A stretch of 64,000 bases of DNA, from positions 1 to 64,000 of the forward strand of contig NZ_JAUCDY010000012.1 in assembly GCF_030362935.1 (NCBI RefSeq), written 5' to 3'. Below, piece by piece: positions 7,664 to 17,257 of the stretch (its first letter is position 1; each line of letters opens with the position of its first letter). Source of the DNA: Thiopseudomonas acetoxidans (GTDB taxonomy: Bacteria; Pseudomonadota; Gammaproteobacteria; Pseudomonadales; Pseudomonadaceae). A model generated the notes under the pieces. That model was not told the DNA's origin. It did not search any database and was given only the letters and a program-made list of their open reading frames with translations. The position numbers and the translations under genes were made by a program.

Positions 7664-7691
7664 GGCTGGTGGCTAATGTCACCGGCCTTTT
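7664..7691 (+). terminator. Attenuator-like hairpin between rplL and rpoB
   Basis: GGCTGGTG (7664-7671) pairs with CACCGGCC (7680-7687), with one G-U pair, and TTTT follows. In E. coli a partly read-through terminator at the same place sets the ratio of L12 to RNA polymerase. The short T run here fits partial termination. Confidence 0.7.
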
Positions 7692-7832
7692 GTCGTTAAT
7701 AGATAGCATTTAGAAGTGGTTGCTTAATGTTACAAGCAGGTCCTTCTAATGTTATCTACTACGAGAAACACTAACTTAGCTTGCTCGTTTAATTCTTTTC
7801 AACGCAAGCTGTACACAAGCTGGGGAACGCGA

Positions 7833-10800
7833 ATGGCTTACTCATATACTGAGAAAAAACGTATCCGCAAGGACTTTAGCAAACTGCAGGATGTAATGGA
7901 TGTGCCTTACTTGCTGGCAATCCAACTCGATTCTTACCGTGAATTTCTGCAGACTGGGGTAAGCAAAGACCAGTTTCGCGATATAGGTTTACATGCAGCA
8001 TTTAAGTCTGTATTTCCGATTATTAGTTATTCAGGTAGTGCGGCGCTTGAGTATGTTGGATATCGCTTAGGTGAAGCTCCTTTTGATGTTAAAGAGTGCA
8101 CCATGCGCGGCGTTACCTACGCTGCTCCTTTGCGTGTAAAAGTGCGCTTGATTATTTTTGATCGCGAAGCCTCTAACAAAACGATCAAGGATATTAAAGA
8201 GCAAGAAGTTTACATGGGTGAAATTCCATTAATGACAGATAACGGTACGTTCGTCATTAACGGTACTGAGCGTGTAATTGTTTCGCAGTTACACCGTTCC
8301 CCAGGTGTGTTCTTTGATCATGACCGCGGCAAAACGCACAGCTCGGGTAAGCTGTTGTTTTCTGCGCGTGTTATTCCATACCGTGGTTCATGGCTCGATT
8401 TTGAATTCGATGCCAAAGACTGTGTGTTCGTACGTATTGACCGCCGTCGTAAATTACCAGCGACCGTTCTACTGCGCGCACTAGGCTTCACTACTGAAGA
8501 AATTCTGTCTGATTTTTATCAGAATAATATTTTCCACATGTCAGATGAGGAAATCAGTCTTGAGCTGGTGCCTCAGCGTCTACGTGGTGAGATAGCCACT
8601 TTCGATATTAAAGATAAAGATGGCAAGGTCATAGTTGAGCAAGGTCGCCGTATTACCTCACGTCACATCAATCAAATGGAAAAAGCGGGCATTAATAAGC
8701 TTATTGTTCCTGCCGAGTACGTGGTTGGTGCGGTCATTGCAAAACCAGTGGTTCACCCTTCAACCGGTGAGATTTTAGTTGATTGCAACGTTGAAATTAC
8801 CGATGAAATTTTGCAGTTATTGCAGAAAAATAACATCGTCAGAATTGAAACGCTCTATATCAACGATATTGACTGCGGTCCATTTATCTCCGACACGTTA
8901 CGTGTTGATGCCTCGACCAACCAGCTCGAAGCCTTAGTCGAAATTTATCGCATGATGCGCCCTGGCGAGCCACCGACCAAGGATGCTGCTGAAAACCTGT
9001 TCAAGAACTTGTTTTTTACCCCAGAGCGCTACGATCTATCCGCAGTAGGGCGAATGAAGTTTAACCGTCGTATTGGTCGTGAAGAGATTGTTGGCGAAGG
9101 CACCCTGAGCAACCAAGATATCGTTGATGTAATTAAAACCTTGGTTGATATCCGCAACGGTAAAGGCATCGTTGATGACATTGACCACTTAGGTAATCGC
9201 CGTGTGCGTTGTGTGGGTGAAATGGCTGAAAACCAATTCCGTATTGGTTTGGTACGTGTTGAGCGTGCTGTAAAAGAGCGCTTGTCGATGGCAGAAAGTG
9301 AAGGCTTGATGCCGCAAGATTTAATTAACGCCAAGCCTGTAGCTGCAGCTGTTAAAGAGTTCTTTGGTTCTAGCCAGCTGTCACAGTTTATGGACCAAAA
9401 CAACCCACTTTCTGAAATTACGCATAAGCGTCGTGTTTCTGCACTGGGCCCAGGCGGTTTAACACGTGAGCGTGCTGGTTTTGAAGTACGTGACGTACAC
9501 CCGACTCACTACGGTCGTGTATGCCCAGTAGAAACCCCGGAAGGTCCAAACATTGGTTTGATTAACTCACTATCAACCTATGCGCGCACCAACGAGTATG
9601 GTTTCTTAGAAACCCCTTATCGCGTTGTAACTGAAGGTCGCGTTACTGATGAGATCGTCTTCCTATCTGCCATTGAAGAAGCAGAACACGTTATTGCACA
9701 GGCATCGGCCGGTGTTAATGACAAGGGTGATTTGATTGAAGAGTTAGTAACAGTACGTCATCAAAACGAGTTTACCGTTAAAGTTCCTGCAGAAGTGACT
9801 TTGATGGATGTATCGCCCAAGCAGGTTGTGTCTGTTGCGGCATCGTTGATTCCGTTCTTAGAGCATGATGATGCTAACCGTGCGTTGATGGGTTCAAACA
9901 TGCAGCGTCAAGCTGTTCCTACTTTACGTGCTGATAAGCCGTTGGTAGGTACAGGTATGGAGCGCAACGTAGCGCGCGACTCTGGTGTGTGTGAAGTAGC
10001 ACGCCGTGGTGGCGTCATTGAGTCCGTAGATGCCAGCCGTATCGTTGTACGTGTAAACGATGACGAAGTTGAAACCGGTGAGGCGGGCGTCGATATCTAC
10101 AACCTCATCAAGTACACCCGCTCTAACCAGAACACCTGTATTAATCAGCGTCCACTTGTTAAGCAGGGCGATTTGATAAAGCGCGGCGATATTATGGCTG
10201 ACGGCCCATCCACTGATATGGGTGAGCTGGCTTTGGGTCAGAACATGCGCGTGGCATTTATGCCGTGGAATGGTTACAACTTTGAAGACTCCATTTTGCT
10301 GTCTGAGCGTGTGGTGGAAGAAGATCGCTTTACTACTATCCACATTCAAGAGCTCACCTGTGTCTCGCGTGACACCAAGCTAGGTTCGGAAGAGATTACG
10401 TCAGATATTCCAAACGTGGGTGAAGCGGCACTGAACAAGCTGGATGAAGCCGGTATTGTTTACGTGGGTGCTGAAGTTACCGCCGGTGATATTCTAGTGG
10501 GTAAGGTAACTCCTAAAGGTGAAACCCAGCTGACCCCAGAAGAAAAGCTGTTGCGTGCCATTTTTGGTGAAAAAGCCTCTGATGTTAAAGACACTTCTTT
10601 GCGTGTACCTACAGGTACTACCGGTACTGTAATTGATGTGCAGGTGTTTACCCGTGATGGAGTTGAGCGTGATAGTCGTGCGTTAGCGATTCAGAAGATC
10701 CAACTGGATCAGATTCGTAAGGACTTAAACGAAGAGTTCCGCATTGTGGAAGGCGCCACTTTCTCCCGCTTGCGCTCACACCTTGTAGGTCATAAGGTTG

Positions 10801-11915
10801 ATGGTGGTGCAGGTCTTAAGAAGGGTACTGAGCTGACCAATGAGATTCTTGATGGGATCGAATTGAATCAATGGTTCAAGCTGCGCATGGCGGATGACAA
10901 GCTCAATGACGAGCTGGAGAAATCGCAGGCTTACCTGTCTGATCGTCGCAAGCTCATTGATGAGAAGTTCGAAGACAAAAAGCGCAAGCTAACCCAGAGC
11001 GATGATTTAGCACCTGGTGTTTTGAAAATTGTTAAAGTTTACTTGGCCATTAAGCGTCGCATCCAACCAGGTGACAAGATGGCTGGTCGCCACGGTAACA
11101 AGGGTGTGGTTTCTGTCATCATGCCGGTAGAAGATATGCCGCACGATGAAAATGGCGTGCCTGTTGATATCGTGCTTAACCCACTCGGTGTACCTTCGCG
11201 AATGAACGTGGGTCAGGTTTTAGAAACCCACCTTGGTTTGGCAGCTCACGGATTAGGCGAAAAAATTAACCTAATGCTGGAGCAACAGCGCAAGGTCATT
11301 GATTTACGTAAGTTCCTTAACAAAATTTATAACGAAATTGGTGGTGCTGACGAAGACAGAGTCGATCTCGATTTGCTCAGCGACCAAGAAATTATGGACT
11401 TAGCGAACAACCTGCGTAACGGCGTACCTATGGCAACACCTGTGTTTGATGGTGCTTCTGAGCAAGAAATTAAAGCCATGCTTAAGCTGGCAGATTTGCC
11501 AGAAAGCGGGCAAATGAAGCTGTTTGATGGCCGTACGGGTGATGCTTTTGACCGTCCAGTCACTGTTGGTTACATGTATATGCTCAAACTTAACCACTTG
11601 GTTGATGACAAAATGCATGCGCGTTCAACAGGTTCTTACAGCTTGGTTACTCAGCAGCCGCTTGGTGGTAAAGCGCAGTTTGGTGGTCAACGCTTCGGTG
11701 AGATGGAAGTGTGGGCGCTGGAAGCCTATGGTGCCGCATACACCCTGCAAGAAATGCTTACTGTTAAGTCGGATGATGTGAATGGCCGTACCAAGATGTA
11801 TAAAAACATCGTTGACGGTGATCATCGTATGGAAGCTGGCATGCCAGAGTCCTTTAACGTATTGATCAAAGAAATCCGTTCGCTCGGAATTGATATTGAA
11901 TTGGAATCCGAATAA
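7833..11915 (+). CDS. rpoB: DNA-directed RNA polymerase subunit beta
   Basis: RpoB forms one pincer of the polymerase and much of the active site. Translation from ATG 7833 gives 1360 aa beginning MAYSYTEKKRIRKDF; an open frame extends 28 codons upstream, but GGGGAA 6 nt before 7833 and the family N-terminus support this start. The rifampicin-pocket segment SQFMDQNNPLSEITHKRRVS shows wild-type residues at the usual resistance positions. KMAGRHGNKG near the 3' third and the C-terminal GGQRFGEMEVWALEAYGA clamp segment are intact. rpoC follows after 61 nt. Confidence 0.97.
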   Translation: MAYSYTEKKRIRKDFSKLQDVMDVPYLLAIQLDSYREFLQTGVSKDQFRDIGLHAAFKSVFPIISYSGSAALEYVGYRLGEAPFDVKECTMRGVTYAAPLRVKVRLIIFDREASNKTIKDIKEQEVYMGEIPLMTDNGTFVINGTERVIVSQLHRSPGVFFDHDRGKTHSSGKLLFSARVIPYRGSWLDFEFDAKDCVFVRIDRRRKLPATVLLRALGFTTEEILSDFYQNNIFHMSDEEISLELVPQRLRGEIATFDIKDKDGKVIVEQGRRITSRHINQMEKAGINKLIVPAEYVVGAVIAKPVVHPSTGEILVDCNVEITDEILQLLQKNNIVRIETLYINDIDCGPFISDTLRVDASTNQLEALVEIYRMMRPGEPPTKDAAENLFKNLFFTPERYDLSAVGRMKFNRRIGREEIVGEGTLSNQDIVDVIKTLVDIRNGKGIVDDIDHLGNRRVRCVGEMAENQFRIGLVRVERAVKERLSMAESEGLMPQDLINAKPVAAAVKEFFGSSQLSQFMDQNNPLSEITHKRRVSALGPGGLTRERAGFEVRDVHPTHYGRVCPVETPEGPNIGLINSLSTYARTNEYGFLETPYRVVTEGRVTDEIVFLSAIEEAEHVIAQASAGVNDKGDLIEELVTVRHQNEFTVKVPAEVTLMDVSPKQVVSVAASLIPFLEHDDANRALMGSNMQRQAVPTLRADKPLVGTGMERNVARDSGVCEVARRGGVIESVDASRIVVRVNDDEVETGEAGVDIYNLIKYTRSNQNTCINQRPLVKQGDLIKRGDIMADGPSTDMGELALGQNMRVAFMPWNGYNFEDSILLSERVVEEDRFTTIHIQELTCVSRDTKLGSEEITSDIPNVGEAALNKLDEAGIVYVGAEVTAGDILVGKVTPKGETQLTPEEKLLRAIFGEKASDVKDTSLRVPTGTTGTVIDVQVFTRDGVERDSRALAIQKIQLDQIRKDLNEEFRIVEGATFSRLRSHLVGHKVDGGAGLKKGTELTNEILDGIELNQWFKLRMADDKLNDELEKSQAYLSDRRKLIDEKFEDKKRKLTQSDDLAPGVLKIVKVYLAIKRRIQPGDKMAGRHGNKGVVSVIMPVEDMPHDENGVPVDIVLNPLGVPSRMNVGQVLETHLGLAAHGLGEKINLMLEQQRKVIDLRKFLNKIYNEIGGADEDRVDLDLLSDQEIMDLANNLRNGVPMATPVFDGASEQEIKAMLKLADLPESGQMKLFDGRTGDAFDRPVTVGYMYMLKLNHLVDDKMHARSTGSYSLVTQQPLGGKAQFGGQRFGEMEVWALEAYGAAYTLQEMLTVKSDDVNGRTKMYKNIVDGDHRMEAGMPESFNVLIKEIRSLGIDIELESE

Positions 11916-11976
11916 CCCGCGTGCGTATTAGCAGTGCTGCCTAGCAGCGCTGCCCGCTCCGTCAGGAGGAAAGGCC

Positions 11977-14900
11977 TTGAAAGACTTATTGAATTTAATT
12001 AAAAACCAAAACGAAGTGGAAGAGTTTGATGCGATTAAGATTTCTTTAGCATCACCGGAACTGATTCGTTCTTGGTCCTTTGGCGAAGTTAAAAAGCCAG
12101 AAACCATTAACTACCGTACCTTTAAGCCTGAGCGAGATGGTCTGTTCTGTGCCAAAATCTTTGGCCCAGTTAAAGACTACGAGTGTTTATGTGGTAAGTA
12201 CAAGCGTCTAAAACATCGCGGTGTAATCTGTGAGAAGTGTGGCGTTGAGGTGGCTTTGTCTAAAGTACGTCGTGAGCGTATGGCGCACATTGAGCTGGCT
12301 TCACCTGTTGCCCATATTTGGTTCTTAAAATCACTGCCAAGTCGTATCGGTTTGCTACTCGATATGACCTTGCGCGATATCGAGCGCGTGCTTTATTTTG
12401 AAAGCTATGTGGTGGTTGAACCGGGTCAGGCAGCGGGTCTAGAAAAATTTCAGCTGCTGAATGACGAGCAATATTACGAAGCTTTAGAAGAATATGGCGA
12501 CGAATTTGATGCGCGCATGGGTGCTGAAGCCATTCGTGAGCTGTTAATCAGCCTTGATTTGGAATATGAGATCAACGCGTTGCGTGAAGAGATTCCGCAG
12601 ACTAACTCTGAAACCAAAATCAAAAAACTATCCAAGCGTTTAAAGCTAATGGAAGCGTTCCACAGTTCAGGTAACAAGCCCGAGTGGATGATTTTTACAG
12701 TGTTGCCGGTACTGCCGCCTGACTTACGTCCACTGGTTCCTTTGGATGGTGGCCGTTTTGCGACCTCAGATCTTAACGACCTATACCGCCGTGTAATTAA
12801 CCGTAATAACCGCCTGAAGCGTCTGCTAGAGCTGTCTGCGCCTGATATTATCGTGCGTAACGAAAAGCGTATGCTGCAGGAATCCGTGGATGCACTGTTA
12901 GATAACGGTCGTCGCGGGCGTGCCATTACTGGCAGCAACAAGCGTCCTCTGAAATCCTTGGCTGACATGATTAAGGGTAAGCAGGGTCGTTTCCGTCAGA
13001 ACTTGCTAGGTAAACGTGTTGACTACTCCGGTCGTTCCGTAATTGTAGTGGGTCCTACACTGCGTCTACATCAGTGTGGTCTACCGAAGAAAATGGCGCT
13101 GGAATTATTTAAGCCCTTTATTTTCGGTAAGCTTGAAGAGCGTGGTTTAGCTACCACCATTAAAGCTGCCAAGAAAATGGTTGAGCGCGAATTGCCCGAG
13201 GTTTGGGACGTTCTCGCTGAGGTGATTCGTGAGCATCCAGTACTGCTGAACCGTGCGCCAACACTACACCGTTTGGGTATTCAGGCGTTTGAGCCGGTGC
13301 TGATTGAAGGTAAAGCCATTCAACTGCACCCACTGGTCTGTGCAGCTTATAACGCTGACTTTGACGGTGACCAGATGGCCGTTCACGTGCCGCTGACGAT
13401 TGAGGCTCAGCTAGAAGCGCGTGCGTTGATGATGTCAACCAACAATATTTTGTCACCAGCCAATGGCGAGCCGATCATTGTTCCTTCGCAGGACGTGGTA
13501 TTGGGTCTTTACTACATGACCCGTGAGGCGATCAACGTCAAAGGTGAAGGTCGTATTTTTGCAGATTTGCAAGAAGTAGACCGTGCCTACCGTTCAGGTC
13601 AGGCAGCACTGCACGCCAAAGTTAAAGTGCGTATTTTTGAAAAAGTTATTGATACCAGTGGTGGTGTCATAGAGCAAACTCGCATTGTAGACACCACAGT
13701 TGGTCGCGCCTTGTTATTCCAAATTGTTCCCCTAGGCTTGTCTTACGATTTGGTTAACCTACCGATGAAAAAGAAAGCGATTTCTAACCTGATCAATCAG
13801 TGCTACCGCGTGGTTGGCTTGAAGGAAACCGTTATCTTCGCTGACCAGCTGATGTACGCAGGTTTCGCTTACTCAACGATTTCTGGCGTCTCTGTGGGTG
13901 TGAATGACTTTGTTATTCCGCAAGAAAAAGCCAAAATCATTGATCGCGCTACTAACGAAGTTAAAGAAATTGAAAAGCAGTTCTCCAACGGTCTAGTTAC
14001 CCAAGGTGAGAAGTACAACAAGGTAATTGACCTTTGGTCCAAGGCCAACGACGAAATCTCTAAAGCGATGATGGCGAACCTATCCAGTGAACCAGTGATT
14101 GATCGTGACGGTAACAAAACCACACAAGAGTCCTTTAACTCCATGTACATGATGGCGGATTCAGGTGCTCGAGGTTCTGCTGCACAGATTCGTCAGCTAG
14201 CCGGTATGCGTGGGCTGATGGCTAAACCGGACGGTTCTATTATTGAAACGCCCATTACGGCGAACTTCCGTGAAGGCCTAAACGTACTGCAGTACTTTAT
14301 TTCTACCCACGGTGCGCGTAAAGGTCTTGCGGATACGGCTCTTAAAACAGCTAACTCGGGATACCTAACGCGTCGCCTCGTGGACGTAGCACAGGACTTG
14401 GTCGTAACTGAGTTTGACTGCGGCACAGAGGAAGGTTTGTGGATGACACCGCACATTGAAGGTGGTGATGTTGTTGAGCCGCTGGGCGAGCGCGTATTGG
14501 GCCGAGTAGTGGCGCGCGATGTGGTTGACCCTGTCAGCAAGGAAGTGCTGGTTCCTGCTGGTACATTAGTTGATGAGAAGTGGGTTAATTACATTGAGAA
14601 CAACAGTATTGATGAAATACTGGTGCGATCTTCACTTACCTGTGAAACACGTCATGGAATTTGCTCTAACTGTTATGGTCGCGACCTTGCGCGTGGTCAC
14701 TTAGTGAATCAGGGTGAGGCAGTGGGCGTAATTGCTGCCCAGTCCATTGGTGAACCGGGTACACAGTTAACGATGCGTACGTTCCACATCGGTGGTGCTG
14801 CAAGCCGTACTTCCGCTACAGACAGCGTACAGGTTAAAAATGGCGGTACAGTACGCCTCATTAACCTTAAGCATGTAACGCGTGAAGATAAATCACTGGT

Positions 14901-16176
14901 TTCAGTGTCACGTTCTGGTGAGTTAGCTATCGCTGATGAGTTTGGTCGTGAGCGTGAGCGTTATAAGCTGCCCTACGGTGCAGTGGTTTCAGTTGCAGAA
15001 GGCGAAACAGTAAAAGCCGGCGCAATCGTAGCTAAGTGGGATCCGCACACCCACCCAATCATCAGTGAGACAACGGGCATTGTACAGTTCGTGGGCATGG
15101 AAAGTGGTATTACCATCAAACGCCAAACCGATGAACTAACAGGCTTAACCAATATCGAAGTAATGGATGCACAGGAGCGTCCAGCAGCGGGTAAAGATAT
15201 CCGCCCAGCAATTAAGCTGGTTGACGATAAGGGTGAAGACTTACTGATTCCAGGTACAGACTTAATTGCACAGTACTTCTTACCAGCGCATGCGCTAGTG
15301 AGTCTGAATGATGGCGATCGTATTAGCATTGGTGACGTGATTGCGCGTATTCCGCAAGAAACCTCCAAAACTCGTGATATTACCGGTGGTTTGCCGCGTG
15401 TTGCTGACTTATTCGAAGCGCGTCGTCCAAAAGAAGCCTCTATTCTGGCTGAAATCAGCGGAATTATTTCCTTTGGTAAAGAAACCAAAGGCAAGCGTCG
15501 CTTAGTCATTACCCCAACTGACGGTAGCGAACCTTATGAAGAATTAATTCATAAGTGGCGTCACCTAAACGTGTTTGAGGGTGAGCAAGTTAGCCGCGGT
15601 GAAGTAATCTCTGATGGTCCAAGCAACCCGCATGATATCTTGCGTTTGCTGGGTGTCAGTGCGTTAGCGCGTTACATTGTGACTGAGATTCAAGAAGTTT
15701 ATCGTTTGCAGGGTGTGAAAATTAACGATAAGCACATTGAAACAATTCTGCGTCAAATGCTGCGTAAAGTAGACATCCTAGAACCCGGTGACTCTAACTT
15801 CATCAAGGGTGAGCAGGTTGAGTACACTAGCGTGTTGCAGGAAAACGAAGAATTAGCTGCAAAGGATCGGTTCGTTGCTAAATACGAGCGTGTATTGCTG
15901 GGTATTACTAAAGCATCGCTTTCAACTGAATCTTTCATTTCTGCTGCTTCGTTCCAGGAAACAACACGTGTTCTGACGGAAGCTGCAGTAACAGGTAAGC
16001 GTGATTTCCTGCGTGGCTTGAAAGAAAACGTGGTTGTTGGTCGTTTGATTCCAGCAGGAACAGGTTTGACTTATCACGCTGAGCGTAAGAGTAGACGTGC
16101 TAATGTTGATACAAAACAAGATGTTAGTGCCACTGAATTTGAAGCATTCAGTGAAGCGCTAAATTCTATTGAGTAA
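11977..16176 (+). CDS. rpoC: DNA-directed RNA polymerase subunit beta'
   Basis: RpoC holds the catalytic magnesium and the clamp. The start is TTG, chosen because AGGAGGA lies just upstream and the protein then begins MKDLLNLIKNQN. The zinc ribbon (CLCGKYKRLKHRGVICEKC) is near residue 70, the catalytic NADFDGDQMAVH near 460, and the second zinc site (CETRHGICSNCYGRDL) near 890. At 1399 aa it has full length. It follows rpoB in the same operon; a new promoter for the str operon lies 29 nt after its end. Confidence 0.97.
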   Translation: MKDLLNLIKNQNEVEEFDAIKISLASPELIRSWSFGEVKKPETINYRTFKPERDGLFCAKIFGPVKDYECLCGKYKRLKHRGVICEKCGVEVALSKVRRERMAHIELASPVAHIWFLKSLPSRIGLLLDMTLRDIERVLYFESYVVVEPGQAAGLEKFQLLNDEQYYEALEEYGDEFDARMGAEAIRELLISLDLEYEINALREEIPQTNSETKIKKLSKRLKLMEAFHSSGNKPEWMIFTVLPVLPPDLRPLVPLDGGRFATSDLNDLYRRVINRNNRLKRLLELSAPDIIVRNEKRMLQESVDALLDNGRRGRAITGSNKRPLKSLADMIKGKQGRFRQNLLGKRVDYSGRSVIVVGPTLRLHQCGLPKKMALELFKPFIFGKLEERGLATTIKAAKKMVERELPEVWDVLAEVIREHPVLLNRAPTLHRLGIQAFEPVLIEGKAIQLHPLVCAAYNADFDGDQMAVHVPLTIEAQLEARALMMSTNNILSPANGEPIIVPSQDVVLGLYYMTREAINVKGEGRIFADLQEVDRAYRSGQAALHAKVKVRIFEKVIDTSGGVIEQTRIVDTTVGRALLFQIVPLGLSYDLVNLPMKKKAISNLINQCYRVVGLKETVIFADQLMYAGFAYSTISGVSVGVNDFVIPQEKAKIIDRATNEVKEIEKQFSNGLVTQGEKYNKVIDLWSKANDEISKAMMANLSSEPVIDRDGNKTTQESFNSMYMMADSGARGSAAQIRQLAGMRGLMAKPDGSIIETPITANFREGLNVLQYFISTHGARKGLADTALKTANSGYLTRRLVDVAQDLVVTEFDCGTEEGLWMTPHIEGGDVVEPLGERVLGRVVARDVVDPVSKEVLVPAGTLVDEKWVNYIENNSIDEILVRSSLTCETRHGICSNCYGRDLARGHLVNQGEAVGVIAAQSIGEPGTQLTMRTFHIGGAASRTSATDSVQVKNGGTVRLINLKHVTREDKSLVSVSRSGELAIADEFGRERERYKLPYGAVVSVAEGETVKAGAIVAKWDPHTHPIISETTGIVQFVGMESGITIKRQTDELTGLTNIEVMDAQERPAAGKDIRPAIKLVDDKGEDLLIPGTDLIAQYFLPAHALVSLNDGDRISIGDVIARIPQETSKTRDITGGLPRVADLFEARRPKEASILAEISGIISFGKETKGKRRLVITPTDGSEPYEELIHKWRHLNVFEGEQVSRGEVISDGPSNPHDILRLLGVSALARYIVTEIQEVYRLQGVKINDKHIETILRQMLRKVDILEPGDSNFIKGEQVEYTSVLQENEELAAKDRFVAKYERVLLGITKASLSTESFISAASFQETTRVLTEAAVTGKRDFLRGLKENVVVGRLIPAGTGLTYHAERKSRRANVDTKQDVSATEFEAFSEALNSIE

Positions 16177-16203
16177 CTAAGCTCCTAGACGGGTAGCTTA
16201 GTT
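16175..16203. other. 9-bp inverted repeat at the rpoC stop
   Basis: AACTAAGCT (16175-16183) pairs with AGCTTAGTT (16195-16203). It overlaps the rpoC stop codon and ends one base before the str -35 box. No T run follows, so it may serve as an mRNA 3' end or weak terminator. Confidence 0.55.
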
Positions 16204-16204
16204 C

Positions 16205-16233
16205 TTGACGCGGGGCAAGACTGTCACTAAAAT
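16205..16233 (+). promoter_or_regulatory. Sigma-70 promoter of the str operon (rpsL)
   Basis: TTGACG (16205-16210), a 17-nt spacer and TAAAAT (16228-16233) form a near-consensus promoter between rpoC and rpsL. The expected transcript has a leader of about 70 nt with a stable hairpin at 16251-16270. Confidence 0.75.
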
Positions 16234-16250
16234 CTTGTACCCTTAAATTT

Positions 16251-16270
16251 GGTGGGGCTTCGGCTCCGCC
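16251..16270 (+). promoter_or_regulatory. UUCG-capped hairpin in the rpsL leader
   Basis: GGTGGGGC (16251-16258) and GCTCCGCC (16263-16270) form an 8-bp stem with two G-U pairs, closed by the very stable loop TTCG. It lies in the 5' leader of the str mRNA, 39 nt before rpsL. Its tail TTGTTATG is a poor T run, so it could be a structural 5' element or a weak attenuator. Confidence 0.6.
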
Positions 16271-16309
16271 TTGTTATGTATTGTCGCAAGACAAAAGTGG
16301 AGCATATAG

Positions 16310-16681
16310 ATGGCAACAGTAAACCAGCTAGTGCGCAAACCACGTAAGCGTATCGTCGAGAAGAACGACGTGCCTGCGCTACAGGGTTGCCCACAGCGTC
16401 GTGGAGTATGTACTCGTGTATATACCACCACACCAAAAAAGCCGAACTCAGCGCTACGTAAAGTGTGTCGTGTTCGTTTAACCAACGGCTTTGAAGTGTC
16501 TTCTTACATCGGTGGTGAAGGCCACAACTTGCAAGAGCACAGCGTTGTATTAATTCGTGGTGGTCGTGTTAAAGACTTGCCGGGTGTGCGTTATCACACT
16601 GTGCGCGGTTCTTTAGATACCTCCGGTGTTAAGGATCGCAAGCAGGGCCGTTCTAAGTACGGTACCAAGCGTCCTAAGTAA
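16310..16681 (+). CDS. rpsL: 30S ribosomal protein S12
   Basis: S12 lines the decoding centre. The 123-aa protein begins ATVNQLVRKPRKR and contains TPKKPNSALRK and GGRVKDLPGVRYH with the lysines that mutate in streptomycin resistance in their wild-type state. It is the first gene of the str operon (rpsL-rpsG-fusA-tuf) with its own promoter at 16205-16233. Confidence 0.98.
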   Translation: MATVNQLVRKPRKRIVEKNDVPALQGCPQRRGVCTRVYTTTPKKPNSALRKVCRVRLTNGFEVSSYIGGEGHNLQEHSVVLIRGGRVKDLPGVRYHTVRGSLDTSGVKDRKQGRSKYGTKRPK

Positions 16682-16768
16682 CTATTTTTTTAACTCGAGT
16701 CGATAAGAGTAAGGTCAGGCCTGTAAGTGAGTCCTGAGCTAACCTGAAGACCGTTTGAGGGCTTATCA

Positions 16769-17239
16769 ATGCCAAGACGTCGCGTAATCGCAAAGCGTGA
16801 AATTCTAGATGATCCAAAGTATGGAAGTCAGATTCTCGCAAAATTTATGAACCACGTTATGGAGCACGGTAAAAAAGCCGTGGCCGAGCGTATTGTTTAT
16901 GGTGCACTGGAAACAGTTCAGCAGCGTAAAAACCTAGAACCACTGGAAACCTTTGAAAAAGCACTAGAAGCCATCGCTCCCTTGGTTGAAGTGAAATCCC
17001 GTCGTGTAGGTGGTGCTACCTATCAGGTTCCAGTTGAAGTTCGCCCTTCCCGCCGTAACGCGTTAGCAATGCGCTGGCTGGTAGAGGCTGCGCGTAAGCG
17101 TGGCGAAAAATCCATGACCCTGCGCTTAGCGGGTGAGTTGATGGATGCCGCTGAAGGTAAAGGATCAGCTGTTAAGAAGCGCGAAGACGTGCACCGTATG
17201 GCAGAAGCCAACAAGGCTTTCTCGCATTACCGTTTTTAA
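16769..17239 (+). CDS. rpsG: 30S ribosomal protein S7
   Basis: S7 nucleates assembly of the 30S head and in E. coli represses its operon by binding the rpsL-rpsG spacer. The 156-aa protein has the conserved PRRRVIAKREILDDPKYGS start and RREDVHRMAEANKAFSHYR-like end. The 87-nt gap before it is long enough for such a site, but no matching fold was recognised. Confidence 0.98.
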   Translation: MPRRRVIAKREILDDPKYGSQILAKFMNHVMEHGKKAVAERIVYGALETVQQRKNLEPLETFEKALEAIAPLVEVKSRRVGGATYQVPVEVRPSRRNALAMRWLVEAARKRGEKSMTLRLAGELMDAAEGKGSAVKKREDVHRMAEANKAFSHYRF

Positions 17240-17257
17240 TTTAGCGAGGACCTAACT

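Noticed and set aside
7749..7832. 28-codon N-terminal extension of rpoB
   Set aside because: The family start MAYSYTEKKRIRK at 7833 has its own GGGGAA site; the extension has no resemblance to RpoB.
14973..15509. 178-codon minus-strand frame in rpoC (also 12474-12968)
   Set aside because: Antisense shadows of a highly expressed gene with biased codons; they are Ser/Arg-rich and have no ribosome binding site.
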